NCBI GenBank assembly: GCA_910583845.1
Contig: CAJUAB010000028.1
Coordinates: 1 to 54,238, forward strand
Length of the DNA stretch: 54,238 nucleotides
Direction: 5' to 3'
Origin: an uncultured Acetatifactor sp.
GTDB taxonomy: Bacteria > Bacillota > Clostridia > Lachnospirales > Lachnospiraceae
Position numbers and translations under genes: made by a program. Numbering within the stretch: position 1 is the stretch's first letter; every line of letters starts with the position of its first letter. The notes under the pieces were generated by a model. That model worked only from the letters and a program-made list of their open reading frames with translations, searched no databases and was not told the origin of the DNA. Below are positions 1-8,334 of the stretch, one piece after another.

Positions 1-1133
1 CCGGAAGGGGGATTCTCAACCCGCAGCCAGCCGCCATGATGCTCACAGAGCATTTTGCTGGTATAAAGGCCAAGGCCGAAGTGTTCTGCCTTTTCTTTGG
101 TAAAATAAGGATCAACCGCCTTTTCCAGACTGATTTTATCAAAACCGGGCCCATCATCCGATACAGACAGCAACAACCCCTCCTGTGTTTCTTCCAGACA
201 AAGTTCGATTGATGAGACAGCGTACCGCGTGGCATTTGCTATCAAATTGCCGTATACCTGAGAGATCAAATCCCCATCCAATGACAGTGCCGGCGAAGTT
301 GTCCGGTTCTGCATGGAAAAACGCTTCTCAGCCCGTTCACAGATGATCGTCCCGCTTTCATACAAAGAGGCCGCGAGAGCTTTCAGGGGCGTCTGCCGGT
401 AGGTGGGCTGTGTGTCCTCCAGCCTGCGCAGCCGGCTCATGGTATCCACATAGTTCTCCAACCGGGAGATATGCCGCTGCATGGTAATGGCGGTGGTGCG
501 GGTCTGCTCGTCTCCGCTGGCCTGCAGCATCTCATTGTATCCCTTCAAGACAGTGAGCGGCGTCCTGAGATCATGGGCAAAGGCGGCATTCAGCCGCTTG
601 CGCTCCTCCATCTGCCGCCACATCTCTGAGAAGTTCTGAGCCAGGGCCGCCCGCATGGTCTCAAAGGAGGCGCAGAGCTGCCCCAGCTCATCCCTGCTGT
701 GGACGGCGACGGTAAAGTCCAGGTCGTTTTGGGATATTTTTTCCGATGCCAGCCGCAGCTCTGCCAGGGGGCGTTTGAGCTTGTTCCGGTAGAAAAGCAG
801 CGCCGCCCCCAGGATGCAGAGAGCGGACCACACCGGTGTCATCACCGTGGGCAGGGCCCGGAGGATGTCCACTGCCTTCTGGTCCTCGGGGGACAAGGGG
901 ATCACATCGGCGCCGATATAGGCCCCCTGCCCCAGCCGCTCCCCCCGCTCGTTGGTAAGGTAGTATTTTTCCATGCTGTCCAGGTAGCCGGCGTGGATCT
1001 CCCTGATCCCCATGCCGCACAGGTCGTTGGTCATCCCACAGAGGACCAGAGCCAGAAGGGCGGCGGCGGTGATATAGACCACCAGGGTCTTCCGAAGGGA
1101 GAGATCGCGCCACCGGCGTTTTAACAGCTCCAT
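1..1133 (-). CDS. sensor histidine kinase (partial, runs off left edge)
   Basis: Membrane-bound sensor kinase, partner of the response regulator just upstream. About 377 residues are visible; the C-terminus lies outside the window. There are two membrane segments (about residues 15-33 and 98-115) with a short external loop, a HAMP-like linker (about 115-170), a HisKA domain with AFAHDLRTPLT (probable phosphoacceptor His187), and an HATPase domain with an N-box-like LIANATRY, SDDGPGF and FGLGLY. The ATG at 1133 overlaps the end of the regulator gene by 13 bases, so the two are translationally coupled. The signal is not identifiable from sequence. Confidence 0.9.
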   Translation of the reverse strand, partial: MELLKRRWRDLSLRKTLVVYITAAALLALVLCGMTNDLCGMGIREIHAGYLDSMEKYYLTNERGERLGQGAYIGADVIPLSPEDQKAVDILRALPTVMTPVWSALCILGAALLFYRNKLKRPLAELRLASEKISQNDLDFTVAVHSRDELGQLCASFETMRAALAQNFSEMWRQMEERKRLNAAFAHDLRTPLTVLKGYNEMLQASGDEQTRTTAITMQRHISRLENYVDTMSRLRRLEDTQPTYRQTPLKALAASLYESGTIICERAEKRFSMQNRTTSPALSLDGDLISQVYGNLIANATRYAVSSIELCLEETQEGLLLSVSDDGPGFDKISLEKAVDPYFTKEKAEHFGLGLYTSKMLCEHHGGWLRVENPPS

Positions 1134-1795
1134 TTATAACCGCACCCCCAAACTGTTTCAATATAAGCGTGATCTGTGTGTGCGGCAATTTTTATCCTGA
1201 TCCTGCGGATATGCTCCGCAACAACACCGCTGTCCCCCTCGCTGTTATAGCCCCAGATTTTTTCATAGATTCGCTCTTTATCAAATACCTGTCCCGGATT
1301 TTGGGACAACAGCTCCACAATATCAAATTCCTTTTTTGTCACAGGAATTTCCTCTTTCCCATAGAACAGTTGACGCTGGGTATAATCTATGACAAGATCT
1401 CCGGCAAACTTTAACCGGGTATCCGTCTTGTGCCGCGCCTCCCGCCGCAGATGGGCGCAGACTCTCGCCTCCAGCTCCATTAACGAAAACGGTTTGAGGA
1501 TATAATCATCTCCGCCCACAGAAAGCCCCTTCACCTTGTCGGCATCTTCAATCCGGGCTGTCAGGAAGAGGATAGGGCAGGAGACACGATCCCGGATCAG
1601 CTCACAGACCTCCAGACCATCCATATCCGGCATATTGATGTCCAGCAGGATGATGTCCGGAGTCTGTCCGATTTTCCTGAGTGCTTCCGCTCCGCTGTGG
1701 GCTGTCAGGGTCTGATAGCCTTTTCCTGTAAAAAAGCTGGCAAGCATGGAGACAATATCGGGTTCATCGTCCACAATCAATATTTTATAGTCCAT
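1121..1795 (-). CDS. OmpR/PhoB-type response regulator
   Basis: DNA-binding response regulator of 224 residues. The receiver domain has the acidic pair Asp9/Asp10, the phosphoacceptor Asp52 in LLDINMPDMDG and the Lys of ILKPF. A C-terminal winged-helix domain follows (about 130-224, with VVAEHIRRIRIKI and the usual VWGCGYKW ending). It is cotranscribed with the kinase at 1-1133. Family membership is certain; the regulon is unknown. Confidence 0.93.
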   Translation of the reverse strand: MDYKILIVDDEPDIVSMLASFFTGKGYQTLTAHSGAEALRKIGQTPDIILLDINMPDMDGLEVCELIRDRVSCPILFLTARIEDADKVKGLSVGGDDYILKPFSLMELEARVCAHLRREARHKTDTRLKFAGDLVIDYTQRQLFYGKEEIPVTKKEFDIVELLSQNPGQVFDKERIYEKIWGYNSEGDSGVVAEHIRRIRIKIAAHTDHAYIETVWGCGYKWSC

Positions 1796-1817
1796 AGCGG
1801 CACCTCTCTTAAAGGAT

Positions 1818-2180
1818 CTACCCCATATACTCGTCTATGTAGTCGGCCACATCGGACCATCCCTTGATGGAGGTATCCGGGTCCTCGCCCTCGTCAGTCT
1901 CTACCTCGCCATCATACTGCGTGTAGACCCGGAGGCAAATACCATCCTTGACATGGATAAACTCCGCGTTCATGTTTTCATCATAGCAGGCGTAGATCAG
2001 TTCGTCCTGACCGGCCAGCTCCACCCAGTCAGAGGTCCCCCAGCCAAAAAGCTGGGTGCCGGAGTAATCCTCCGCCAGCGTCCAATCCCCCCGCCTCTCA
2101 AACTCCATATCCTCATAGTCCGGGAACCGGGCTTTTACCTTTTTCATGGGCGCTTTGATCATTACTTTGCTGTCTGACAT
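1818..2180 (-). CDS. hypothetical acidic protein
   Basis: A 120-residue soluble acidic protein that I do not recognise. It has no signal peptide or membrane segment, and is rich in Asp, Glu, Tyr and Trp, with an acidic stretch near the C-terminus (VETDEGEDPD). The ATG is preceded by AAAGGA at 8 bases. It ends 22 bases before the response-regulator gene on the same strand. Size and acidity fit the small immunity-like proteins further along this strand, but that is inference from context only. Confidence 0.6.
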   Translation of the reverse strand: MSDSKVMIKAPMKKVKARFPDYEDMEFERRGDWTLAEDYSGTQLFGWGTSDWVELAGQDELIYACYDENMNAEFIHVKDGICLRVYTQYDGEVETDEGEDPDTSIKGWSDVADYIDEYMG

Positions 2181-2284
2181 ACGATTTGTCCTTTCTTGTC
2201 AATCATTTTAGGGCTTTCCCTTTTGAAGTCTCTGCATTTCTTGCTGTTCAGTGCATTTTCGGCGACGGCAGCTTTTTTGTCCAT
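2162..2284 (-). CDS. possible 40-residue basic small protein
   Basis: A short reading frame (MDKKAAVAENALNSKKCRDF...) with GGGAGG nine bases before its ATG. It overlaps the start of the next gene (2180) by 19 bases, an arrangement seen in translational coupling. The product is Lys-rich and not recognised. Only the ribosome binding site and the overlap support it; it could be a leader or a chance frame. Confidence 0.35.
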   Translation of the reverse strand: MDKKAAVAENALNSKKCRDFKRESPKMIDKKGQIVCQTAK

Positions 2285-2331
2285 CGTATACATCCTCCCG
2301 CAACTTGGCAACGGCTCCATCCAATCGGAAT

Positions 2332-2781
2332 CTATTTATTCCAGCCTTCCTCATTGCTGCCGGTTTCATAGCTCAATGGAGAACTATGGGGGTAATCGTC
2401 AGCGGAACGCCGGTGTTTCAATGCCCACGCCTTCCCCGGAACATAGAGCAGGGCTTCAAAATCCATGCTCCATACCTTTTTCATTCTCCCCCGCTTGACC
2501 TTCTCATAGAAATCCGGCCCATTGATCAAAGCGACGCACCTGGAATATAAAAATGTGTCGTCACACATCAGCGGGTCAACCTTCTCGCATTGCTCCGCCA
2601 GCTTTTTCGTATCCAGGTCATACAGCAACTCCGTCATAAGATCATCGAACGCAAAAATGATCTGGTCCTCCTGTTTCGACAGATACCGGATCACTGGCCC
2701 GAGAACCTTGTCATCGTTCCATTCTTCTCTCCAATCGCACAGCTCCATCGTTGTCCAAAAGAAATCGAATTTTCCGGGCAT
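2332..2781 (-). CDS. DUF4240-like protein
   Basis: A 149-residue soluble protein. The N-terminal FFWTTMEL, the central LYDLDTKKLAE and the later DDTFLYSRCVALINGPDFYEKV resemble the DUF4240 pattern (an N-terminal Trp helix, a middle acidic helix, and a D-D-x-F...R-x-x-I-x-x-G stretch). The function of that family is unknown. The ATG has GGAGG six bases upstream. It sits among other small genes on the same strand. Family assignment is by eye and moderate. Confidence 0.6.
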   Translation of the reverse strand: MPGKFDFFWTTMELCDWREEWNDDKVLGPVIRYLSKQEDQIIFAFDDLMTELLYDLDTKKLAEQCEKVDPLMCDDTFLYSRCVALINGPDFYEKVKRGRMKKVWSMDFEALLYVPGKAWALKHRRSADDYPHSSPLSYETGSNEEGWNK

Positions 2782-2844
2782 AGCTGTTTCCTCCTCTCTT
2801 GAAAGTTTTAATTCATCGTGGATAACTTCCAGATAAAATGGAAT

Positions 2845-3540
2845 TTAATTGTTTTGACTGTTTATAAAATCATCCACATTTTGGGTTCGTATTTCAATAT
2901 ACGCTTTATCGTCCAGAAATTCATGGTCGTATGGTTTTAAAACCAACCGTATATACAGAGGAGCGGTTTGTGTATCTCCGCCGCCAATCACAAGGCAATA
3001 GTTTTCGTCTATTTCGTAAAAGTAAATATGCAGCCCTGAACCGATGTCTGTATAGCGATATGGTTCAAAATCGCTCCATGACAGGGCATCCCCTTTTTTC
3101 GCCAACTCTTTAACCAATTCAATGGTCAGTTTCTCCCATTGAGGTTCTGCCACAGGCGGATTAGATGGATTGGATACCGAATACCAATTTCCATCCATCA
3201 AAAGATAGCATCTATCCGGCCCGTTAATGACATAAGAAAAGCCCGGATGATCTATGTCTGTCATGCTAAAGCTATATACTTCTCCGCCATCCGCGTCGCC
3301 GGGAGAGTTCCCATCCTCAAACTGAACCATACTGTAATGCAAACCTGAAATCCAGTTTTTCAAAGTTTCCAGCTTGTCACCATCTACTGTCCATTGCGAC
3401 TCAGTGCCGCTGAGTATGTGCGTAATCTCAACCTCTGTCACAGAATCCATGATAGAAGCAACGTTTGAGTCGGACGGCCCGCAGGCAGCAAGTACCAAAA
3501 GAAAACTCAGCGTTAAAAGCAGCAACAGTTGCTTTTTCAT
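2845..3540 (-). CDS. hypothetical lipoprotein
   Basis: A 231-residue predicted lipoprotein. The signal is MKKQLLLLLTLSFLLVLAAC, with a lipobox LAAC (lipidated Cys20) followed by a Ser/Asn-rich linker. The mature part is acidic and Tyr/Trp-rich with no motif I recognise. GGGAGG precedes the ATG by eight bases. It probably sits on the outer face of the cytoplasmic membrane. An AT-rich gap of 174 bases separates it from the upstream gene, so it may have its own promoter. Confidence 0.72.
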   Translation of the reverse strand: MKKQLLLLLTLSFLLVLAACGPSDSNVASIMDSVTEVEITHILSGTESQWTVDGDKLETLKNWISGLHYSMVQFEDGNSPGDADGGEVYSFSMTDIDHPGFSYVINGPDRCYLLMDGNWYSVSNPSNPPVAEPQWEKLTIELVKELAKKGDALSWSDFEPYRYTDIGSGLHIYFYEIDENYCLVIGGGDTQTAPLYIRLVLKPYDHEFLDDKAYIEIRTQNVDDFINSQNN

Positions 3541-3714
3541 ACATATGACCTCCCTAAAAGCAAATACTTATACAGACGAAAAAACATAGAGAAAGTTCTA
3601 CCAAAATTCCGATTTACCGCTCCGAATAAAGTATAGAAAATTCTGCAGTTCAATCCAGAATTAGCGAAATTGCTAATGTATCAATACAGCAACACATAGA
3701 ACTGCCTGTTTTGC

Positions 3715-4056
3715 TTATGAATAAATCCCACGCACCTTCTGGTCCAGCTCCCTGACCCATTTCGTGAACGCCGGCCCCGACAGCTCGCTGTCAAAAAACA
3801 CCGCAGCGGCCCTGCCATCATCCAGCCAGGAGAGGAGACATCCGGTGCCGCCCTGCCCCCAGACCTGAAAGGGGAAGGGCCGATCGGTACTGTCGCAAAG
3901 GGTCTCCACATCAGAGTACAACACCAGCTGCTGGAACAAATCCCAACTCTCCAGATCATCCAGCTTTTCGATATGAACGGCCCCGGTTGTATGGTCCGCC
4001 TCCGCAAAGATGGCGATGCCGTTCTCCTTCATAAACGCAAGGATCTTCTGCTCCAT
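3715..4056 (-). CDS. hypothetical protein
   Basis: A 113-residue soluble protein with no recognised domain. Two in-frame ATGs occur at 4062 and 4056. The AGGAGG is only two bases from the first but eight from the second, so 4056 is the likely start. Residues such as WGQGGTGCLLSWLDDGRAAAVFFDSE suggest a compact alpha/beta fold. It lies in the array of small genes between the two-component system and the peptidase; an immunity role is possible but unproven. Confidence 0.6.
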   Translation of the reverse strand: MEQKILAFMKENGIAIFAEADHTTGAVHIEKLDDLESWDLFQQLVLYSDVETLCDSTDRPFPFQVWGQGGTGCLLSWLDDGRAAAVFFDSELSGPAFTKWVRELDQKVRGIYS

Positions 4057-4082
4057 CCACATTTCCTCCTAATTCCAGTTCC

Positions 4083-4176
4083 GCAAGTGTCTGTATCAGT
4101 ACCAGGTATGGGCAGAACGATTTCTGTCCCAAGTGCAGGGCCAGTAATTGTTCTGGGCATTGATACAGACACTTGC
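4083..4176. repeat. 94-base palindromic hairpin element
   Basis: Perfect 16-base terminal inverted repeats (GCAAGTGTCTGTATCA at 4083-4098, its complement at 4161-4176) enclose an inner arm pair (4108-4126 with 4142-4160, 15 of 19 matching) and a 15-base loop that itself has CCC/GGG. Nine unpaired bases (4099-4107) form a bulge. There is no T-run on either side, so it does not look like an intrinsic terminator. It resembles a miniature inverted-repeat element or REP-like unit between two small genes. No target-site duplication is obvious. Confidence 0.65.
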
Positions 4177-4185
4177 TGTTTTTGT

Positions 4186-4530
4186 TCATTCCGGTATCGT
4201 AATGATATATTCCTCGTCAAATGCGTCATTTTTATCATCGTAGGTCATTCGGAACTGAGTCTCCGACAGCCATTCTACGCCAAAAGACACAGTCTCCATA
4301 AAGCCGCCGCCCGGATAGGTCCAGATTTCCCGCTTCCCGTACCAGGTCTTTTGATAAACATACGGGCGGCATACATGGTCGTACTCGATGATGATGGTGT
4401 TTGTCCCCTGGGGCGAGACGAAGACCTCCCGACTCGCCACAAACAAAGCGTCACAGCAGCTCCGAAAGAGACAGATCACCAGAAGGAGCGCTGCCAATCC
4501 AGCCATGTATTTGAGCCGCTTACTCTTCAT
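4186..4530 (-). CDS. small membrane-anchored protein
   Basis: A 114-residue protein, assuming the start at MKSKRLKYMAGLAALLLVIC. One N-terminal hydrophobic segment (about 8-22) is followed by a Cys pair and an extracytoplasmic domain of beta-strand character (VSPQGTNTIIIEYDH, WTYPGGG, then an acidic C-terminus). It bears a weak resemblance to DUF5412-type proteins. The start overlaps the C-terminus of the SUKH gene by 11 bases, suggesting coupling. A longer frame beginning at 4569 exists but would put basic residues before the hydrophobic segment. Confidence 0.55.
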   Translation of the reverse strand: MKSKRLKYMAGLAALLLVICLFRSCCDALFVASREVFVSPQGTNTIIIEYDHVCRPYVYQKTWYGKREIWTYPGGGFMETVSFGVEWLSETQFRMTYDDKNDAFDEEYIITIPE

Positions 4531-5017
4531 CGTCCTCAAGATCGTCCTCGTCGTCCTCGCCATCCTCATTCTCGGTCAGAGCATTGATAAATGCTGTGAT
4601 GGATTCCGCCAGATAGGTGATATGCTCCTCCGGGTCCTCGCCATACTCAAACTCGTGATCGTAGTAATAGATGGCGCTAAAGTCGGATTCTCTTACGCTG
4701 AAGCAAAAGAGATTTCCACCGTCCTCCTCGGCGAAGGGAATTAGCCAGTCCGGGATGACGCCGTTGTCCCCTCTCAAAAGGCTCAGCGTTTTCTCCAGGG
4801 GCCTCTTTCTTCCGTCCCGCACGGGGATGAACAGGTCTACTACATAACCGTCGCCGTTTTTGTCCGTAAAAACGGTTCTTTCCGGGCATCCGCCGTTATA
4901 GGCCAGATAGTGTTCCCGCATCTCCTTGGGGATTTTTATATGAAATTTCTGCTCAATGCGGTCTAAATCTTCTTCCTTCGCCGTCCCATCGGTGTATAAA
5001 ATCGGATTGTCGTACAT
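4520..5017 (-). CDS. SMI1/KNR4 (SUKH) family protein
   Basis: A 165-residue SUKH-superfamily protein. Recognisable elements are the N-terminal helix EEDLDRIEQKFHIKIPKEMREHYLAYNGG, then GNLFCFSV, YYYDHE and ITYLAESITAFINAL. In bacteria this family is mostly found as immunity proteins of polymorphic toxin systems. The C-terminus is an unusual run of Asp/Glu. The chosen ATG has AAGGAG nine bases upstream; an earlier ATG at 5053 would overlap the peptidase gene. No toxin gene is visible in the window. Confidence 0.8.
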   Translation of the reverse strand: MYDNPILYTDGTAKEEDLDRIEQKFHIKIPKEMREHYLAYNGGCPERTVFTDKNGDGYVVDLFIPVRDGRKRPLEKTLSLLRGDNGVIPDWLIPFAEEDGGNLFCFSVRESDFSAIYYYDHEFEYGEDPEEHITYLAESITAFINALTENEDGEDDEDDLEDDEE

Positions 5018-5033
5018 GGTTTTCAGCTCCTTT

Positions 5034-6734
5034 TTAATCAAATTTCTCTGCAAGCTCCAGCTTCTCAGCCAGATAGTCCTTTACTGCAATAATGGCCTGC
5101 TCTGTATAAGGAAGCGGCAGTCCCAGGGACTTCATGGCATCATCGTATTCCATGGAGCCGCCCATTTCGCACAGCCTTTTGTAAACAGCCAAGCCTTTTT
5201 CTTTATCTGCCTCATAGGCAAGGCGTATGCTGATTGCGGAGATGTCGGACAGCGCATAGCTGACCAGATACCTGGGGAACATATAGATTCCCTTATTCTG
5301 CACCAGCAGCGCCCCCGCATCCATATACGACCGACACACGCTATAGTCGATGCCAGTGTCATAATCTTCCGTCAGCTGGTTGTATTCGGCAATAACAGCT
5401 TCGGACTGAAAAGCATCTGCCGTATATAGGAACGTCTCAAATTCATGGATCATGCAGTAGCCGCAAATTTCCTCCAGAATGGTGATTAGGTGTGTCTCCA
5501 CAAACTGTCCGGCGCACTCACCAAAAAACAGGGGCGCATACTCATAGCTCAACTGTTCCATGGCCTTTGACGGAATTTCAGACAGATCATTCGGCATTGT
5601 CCAATACTCCGGCACAGAAAAGCGTTCCATACTCCGCTTCATCTGAATTGCGTGTCCAAACTCATGCACCAGAATATCCACATCTGAGTGGCGTCCGGTG
5701 CAGTTGCCAAAAATAAACGGCAGCTTTTCGGAGTAGATCTCCGTACAGAAGCCCATGCCGGTTATTTTATGGTCTGATTTCCCGCAGTCAAAATATCCGC
5801 CGGTTTTCATGGTTTCAAACAGCGCGGAGAAGCCCTGGTCCATTTGCGCATACATCTTACCGGCCTGCTCCAGTAAAAATTCCGCATCCCCCAGCGGCGC
5901 AGGATTGCCTGCCTCAAAATAAATGCCTGTGTCATCAGCGGTATATGCGTCGAGGCCAAGGCGATCCTTTAGTTTCTCATACAGACGTTCTTTGAGAGGA
6001 ACCAACTCTCTGCGCACAAGCTGGCATAGCTGGGCAAGCTCTTTTTCTCCGTAGGAGTACCGGCCTTTTTCGGTGTTGGCGTATTCCAGGTAATTGGCGT
6101 ATCCGTTTGCTTTGGCAATCTGACCGCGCACCTTTACAAGTTCCCCCAGCACACGCAAATATTCCTCACTGCTGTCAGCAAAGGCTTTTCGGATCGTTTT
6201 TCTGGCGTTTCTTCTGGTGGCGGGGTCCCGGCTCTCCTTATATTTTGACAGCTCTGCGGAGGATATTTCCTGTCCTCCATAAGGAAACTTCATGGCGGAG
6301 ATCCTGTTCTGAAATTGGGCAATCAGTTCCTGTTCCCGGCCCAGCAGTTCCAGTCCGCCCTTGATCAAGGAGCGTTCTTTCTCCATTTTCTGTAGAAACT
6401 GCCGGCCAAACCTGGCATCAATCTCACTGCGGTAATGGCTTTCCAGCAGCGCATCATAGATAGGGGAGATGTCCGTCATAGCCGCCTGGGCCTGGGTATA
6501 CTGCATCTCTTCCTGATAAAATTTGTCTGTGCAGTCTTGATAGCAGCGGATAAAAGCCAGCGTTTCCATCGTCTCAACGCAGGCCCGGTCGGCAAAAAAT
6601 TCTTCCAGGGCATGGCTCAGTTCGTCTATCGTTCCTGCACTGCTGATATCCGATGCGTATTTTGCTATCCTCTGCGCATATGCCGCGTAATCCGGCCTGT
6701 CGTAGCGGATTGTTCCAAACTTTTTCTCCTGCAT
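5034..6734 (-). CDS. M3 family oligoendopeptidase (PepF-like)
   Basis: A zinc metallopeptidase of 566 residues that cleaves short peptides in the cytoplasm. The thimet motif HEFGH is visible in DVDILVHEFGHAIQ, followed by the downstream Glu-bearing helix and the conserved IPSKAMEQLSYEYAP-like segment. The start at 6734 is chosen because AGGGGG lies nine bases upstream; the frame extends to 6869 without a ribosome binding site. Its length matches the family. It is a stand-alone gene, separated from the small-gene array by only 16 bases. Confidence 0.93.
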   Translation of the reverse strand: MQEKKFGTIRYDRPDYAAYAQRIAKYASDISSAGTIDELSHALEEFFADRACVETMETLAFIRCYQDCTDKFYQEEMQYTQAQAAMTDISPIYDALLESHYRSEIDARFGRQFLQKMEKERSLIKGGLELLGREQELIAQFQNRISAMKFPYGGQEISSAELSKYKESRDPATRRNARKTIRKAFADSSEEYLRVLGELVKVRGQIAKANGYANYLEYANTEKGRYSYGEKELAQLCQLVRRELVPLKERLYEKLKDRLGLDAYTADDTGIYFEAGNPAPLGDAEFLLEQAGKMYAQMDQGFSALFETMKTGGYFDCGKSDHKITGMGFCTEIYSEKLPFIFGNCTGRHSDVDILVHEFGHAIQMKRSMERFSVPEYWTMPNDLSEIPSKAMEQLSYEYAPLFFGECAGQFVETHLITILEEICGYCMIHEFETFLYTADAFQSEAVIAEYNQLTEDYDTGIDYSVCRSYMDAGALLVQNKGIYMFPRYLVSYALSDISAISIRLAYEADKEKGLAVYKRLCEMGGSMEYDDAMKSLGLPLPYTEQAIIAVKDYLAEKLELAEKFD

Positions 6735-6882
6735 AAATGTGTCCCCCTGCTTCTCATCTTGCGATGAAATTGTAAAAACATATAATGGAAACTGCATCGC
6801 AATTTCTATTATTGAAGTTCTATTATAAAGGATAATTTCCAACTTTTTATCTACTTTTGAACAATTCAAAACCGTTCATCAT

Positions 6883-7075
6883 TTATTTTGCGCCCTGATA
6901 TGGGATGTACTTGCCGTCAATGCTATATTTCAAGATATACCGAAAATCCCCTTGGTACTCCGCCAACCAGATGCCCAACAACCTCACCCTCCCACCAGGG
7001 CAGGGTGATTTCCGTTTTTAAGTTCAAATCATCGGCCAGCATCTGCTCATAGTTACGGATGAGCAGAACGATATT
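6883..7075 (-). pseudogene. frameshifted remnant of an unrecognised gene
   Basis: Two reading frames each hold half of a plausible protein C-terminus. One reads LIRNYEQMLADDLNLKTEI then TLPWWEGEVVG. About 60 bases before the stop the sense moves to another frame, reading WLAEYQGDFRYILKYSID then GKYIPYQGAK and stop. The switch falls near GAGGTTGTTGGGC. The upstream part is lost into the end of the neighbouring gene. I cannot name the family. The remnant suggests deletion and decay next to the AT-rich block. Confidence 0.45.
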
Positions 7076-7421
7076 CTTTCTCCCTTTTTGGAAATGTGTT
7101 TCTGCTGTCGGAATATAACGATACTGTACTTTTAGAAAATTTTATAAATTCATACGGTAATCCTATATCTTCTGAATATTTACGAATCTCTGCCTTTTCG
7201 TCATCATTCATTTCGTCATAAAACGGGCGATCTGATACTTTCCAGTATGTTTTTACTTCGTCTATTTTCAGTACATCACCCCATGGGGCAGTATATAATT
7301 CCCCAACCTTATATTTCCCGATTTCTTTATATACCCTGGTGGTATAACAATACCCCAGTTTGCTTAAATAATTTTGAATCGATTCGTACTCCTGTTCAGG
7401 AAATGATATTTCTTCCAGCAT
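7053..7421 (-). CDS. ASCH-like small protein
   Basis: A 122-residue protein. The central part (YKEIGKYKVGELYTAPWGDV, then LKIDEV) has the look of an ASCH/PUA-like fold, proposed for RNA binding in that superfamily. Its start has AGGAGG eight bases upstream at 7421. The last about 25 residues look appended, reading through the junction with the frameshifted remnant that follows. The true original C-terminus may therefore have been lost. Family call is tentative. Confidence 0.55.
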   Translation of the reverse strand: MLEEISFPEQEYESIQNYLSKLGYCYTTRVYKEIGKYKVGELYTAPWGDVLKIDEVKTYWKVSDRPFYDEMNDDEKAEIRKYSEDIGLPYEFIKFSKSTVSLYSDSRNTFPKREKEYRSAHP

Positions 7422-7611
7422 ATAATAAACCTCCTGCTTTTCGGAAAAGTTCTGCTTGGCATAACCGATCCGGCGCATGTCGCCCGGTCCCGCCATATTG
7501 CTTCGTACAGTTCCATGTACTTGTCTGCTGGCTCTTCTCCCAACGAAATATATGTTTGATTTTATAGAAATGCGTTGAAAAAATCAATATGCAAGACACA
7601 AACATCTAAAA

Positions 7612-7929
7612 TCAGAAAGGAAAAAATATTGCCCTAGTGAGCAATATTGACGAACTTGTATCTTGAAAGCTCTTCATATATAACAAGTTACTATAGTTAC
7701 TTACCGGTATTCCTGATATTATACTGCTTAAAATGTCCATTTCATTATCATTTACTAATTTATATAAAGAATTAAGCATCTGACTGCTATTAATGTAATT
7801 GACAAATCCAATCGATGTTAGCAAGCTAAAACTTTTGAACTCTTCTTTCACATTTTTCGGGTTTTGATTAATAAAAACTTTGTGATAAATCGGCAGATTC
7901 TTTTGGCTCAAATTGTATCCATTGTCCAT
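7612..7929 (-). CDS. doubtful reading frame, hypothetical
   Basis: An open frame of 105 codons in AT-rich DNA overlapping the end of the preceding gene by 62 bases in another frame. There is no ribosome binding site before its ATG, the composition (Ser, Leu, Asn, Ile) is what AT-rich DNA gives by chance, and a terminator hairpin lies inside its last codons. It could alternatively be the frameshifted continuation of the gene at 7868-8248. Confidence 0.2.
   Translation of the reverse strand: MDNGYNLSQKNLPIYHKVFINQNPKNVKEEFKSFSLLTSIGFVNYINSSQMLNSLYKLVNDNEMDILSSIISGIPVSNYSNLLYMKSFQDTSSSILLTRAIFFPF
7621..7648 (-). terminator. intrinsic terminator
   Basis: Reading leftward, the stem AATATTGC / GCAATATT (7641-7648 with 7625-7632) with an eight-base loop runs straight into a T-rich tail. 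It would end the transcript carrying the sigma factor, anti-sigma and small membrane protein. Confidence 0.6.
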
Positions 7930-8248
7930 TCAAATTGACAGCAATACCATTGCCATTAAATATTATTTCGGAACCAATACATCCGAAGTTTGATTGAAGC
8001 TCCACGCTCGGTTCTTTCGCTCTACTGACGGCAGATTCGATTATGCCAATATAAGGTGAATCATATTCTGAAACTTCTGCTTCCCGCAGAACCATTTCTG
8101 AAACATCTTGATTTGTGGACACAAATAATCTGCCTGAAACAAAAACCATTTGTTGTTTTGGGGTTAATGTAGGAAAAAGTACCGCTATAACAACTATGAT
8201 AATGACACTAATAACCCCAATACCTACTGTGATTTTCTTCTTGTTCAT
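7868..8248 (-). CDS. small membrane-anchored protein
   Basis: A 126-residue protein with one N-terminal membrane segment (MNKKKITVGIGVISVIIIVV) and an extracytoplasmic domain with no recognised motif. The ATG at 8248 has AAAGGAG ten bases upstream. It is the third gene of an apparent ECF sigma/anti-sigma transcript, 86 bases downstream of the anti-sigma gene. It may be part of that signalling unit or its target. The C-terminus may be truncated by a frameshift, since another frame stays open beyond its stop. Confidence 0.55.
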   Translation of the reverse strand: MNKKKITVGIGVISVIIIVVIAVLFPTLTPKQQMVFVSGRLFVSTNQDVSEMVLREAEVSEYDSPYIGIIESAVSRAKEPSVELQSNFGCIGSEIIFNGNGIAVNLNGQWIQFEPKESADLSQSFY

Positions 8249-8334
8249 GCTTGTAGCACTCCTTTCTTTCATCGCATTTTTAACCCTTATACAACTGACA
8301 TATAAAATGTCCATTGCAGGCTGTTCTTTGATAG

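Noticed and set aside
4083..4176. Interpretation of the 94-base hairpin as a terminator
   Set aside because: No T-run follows on either strand.
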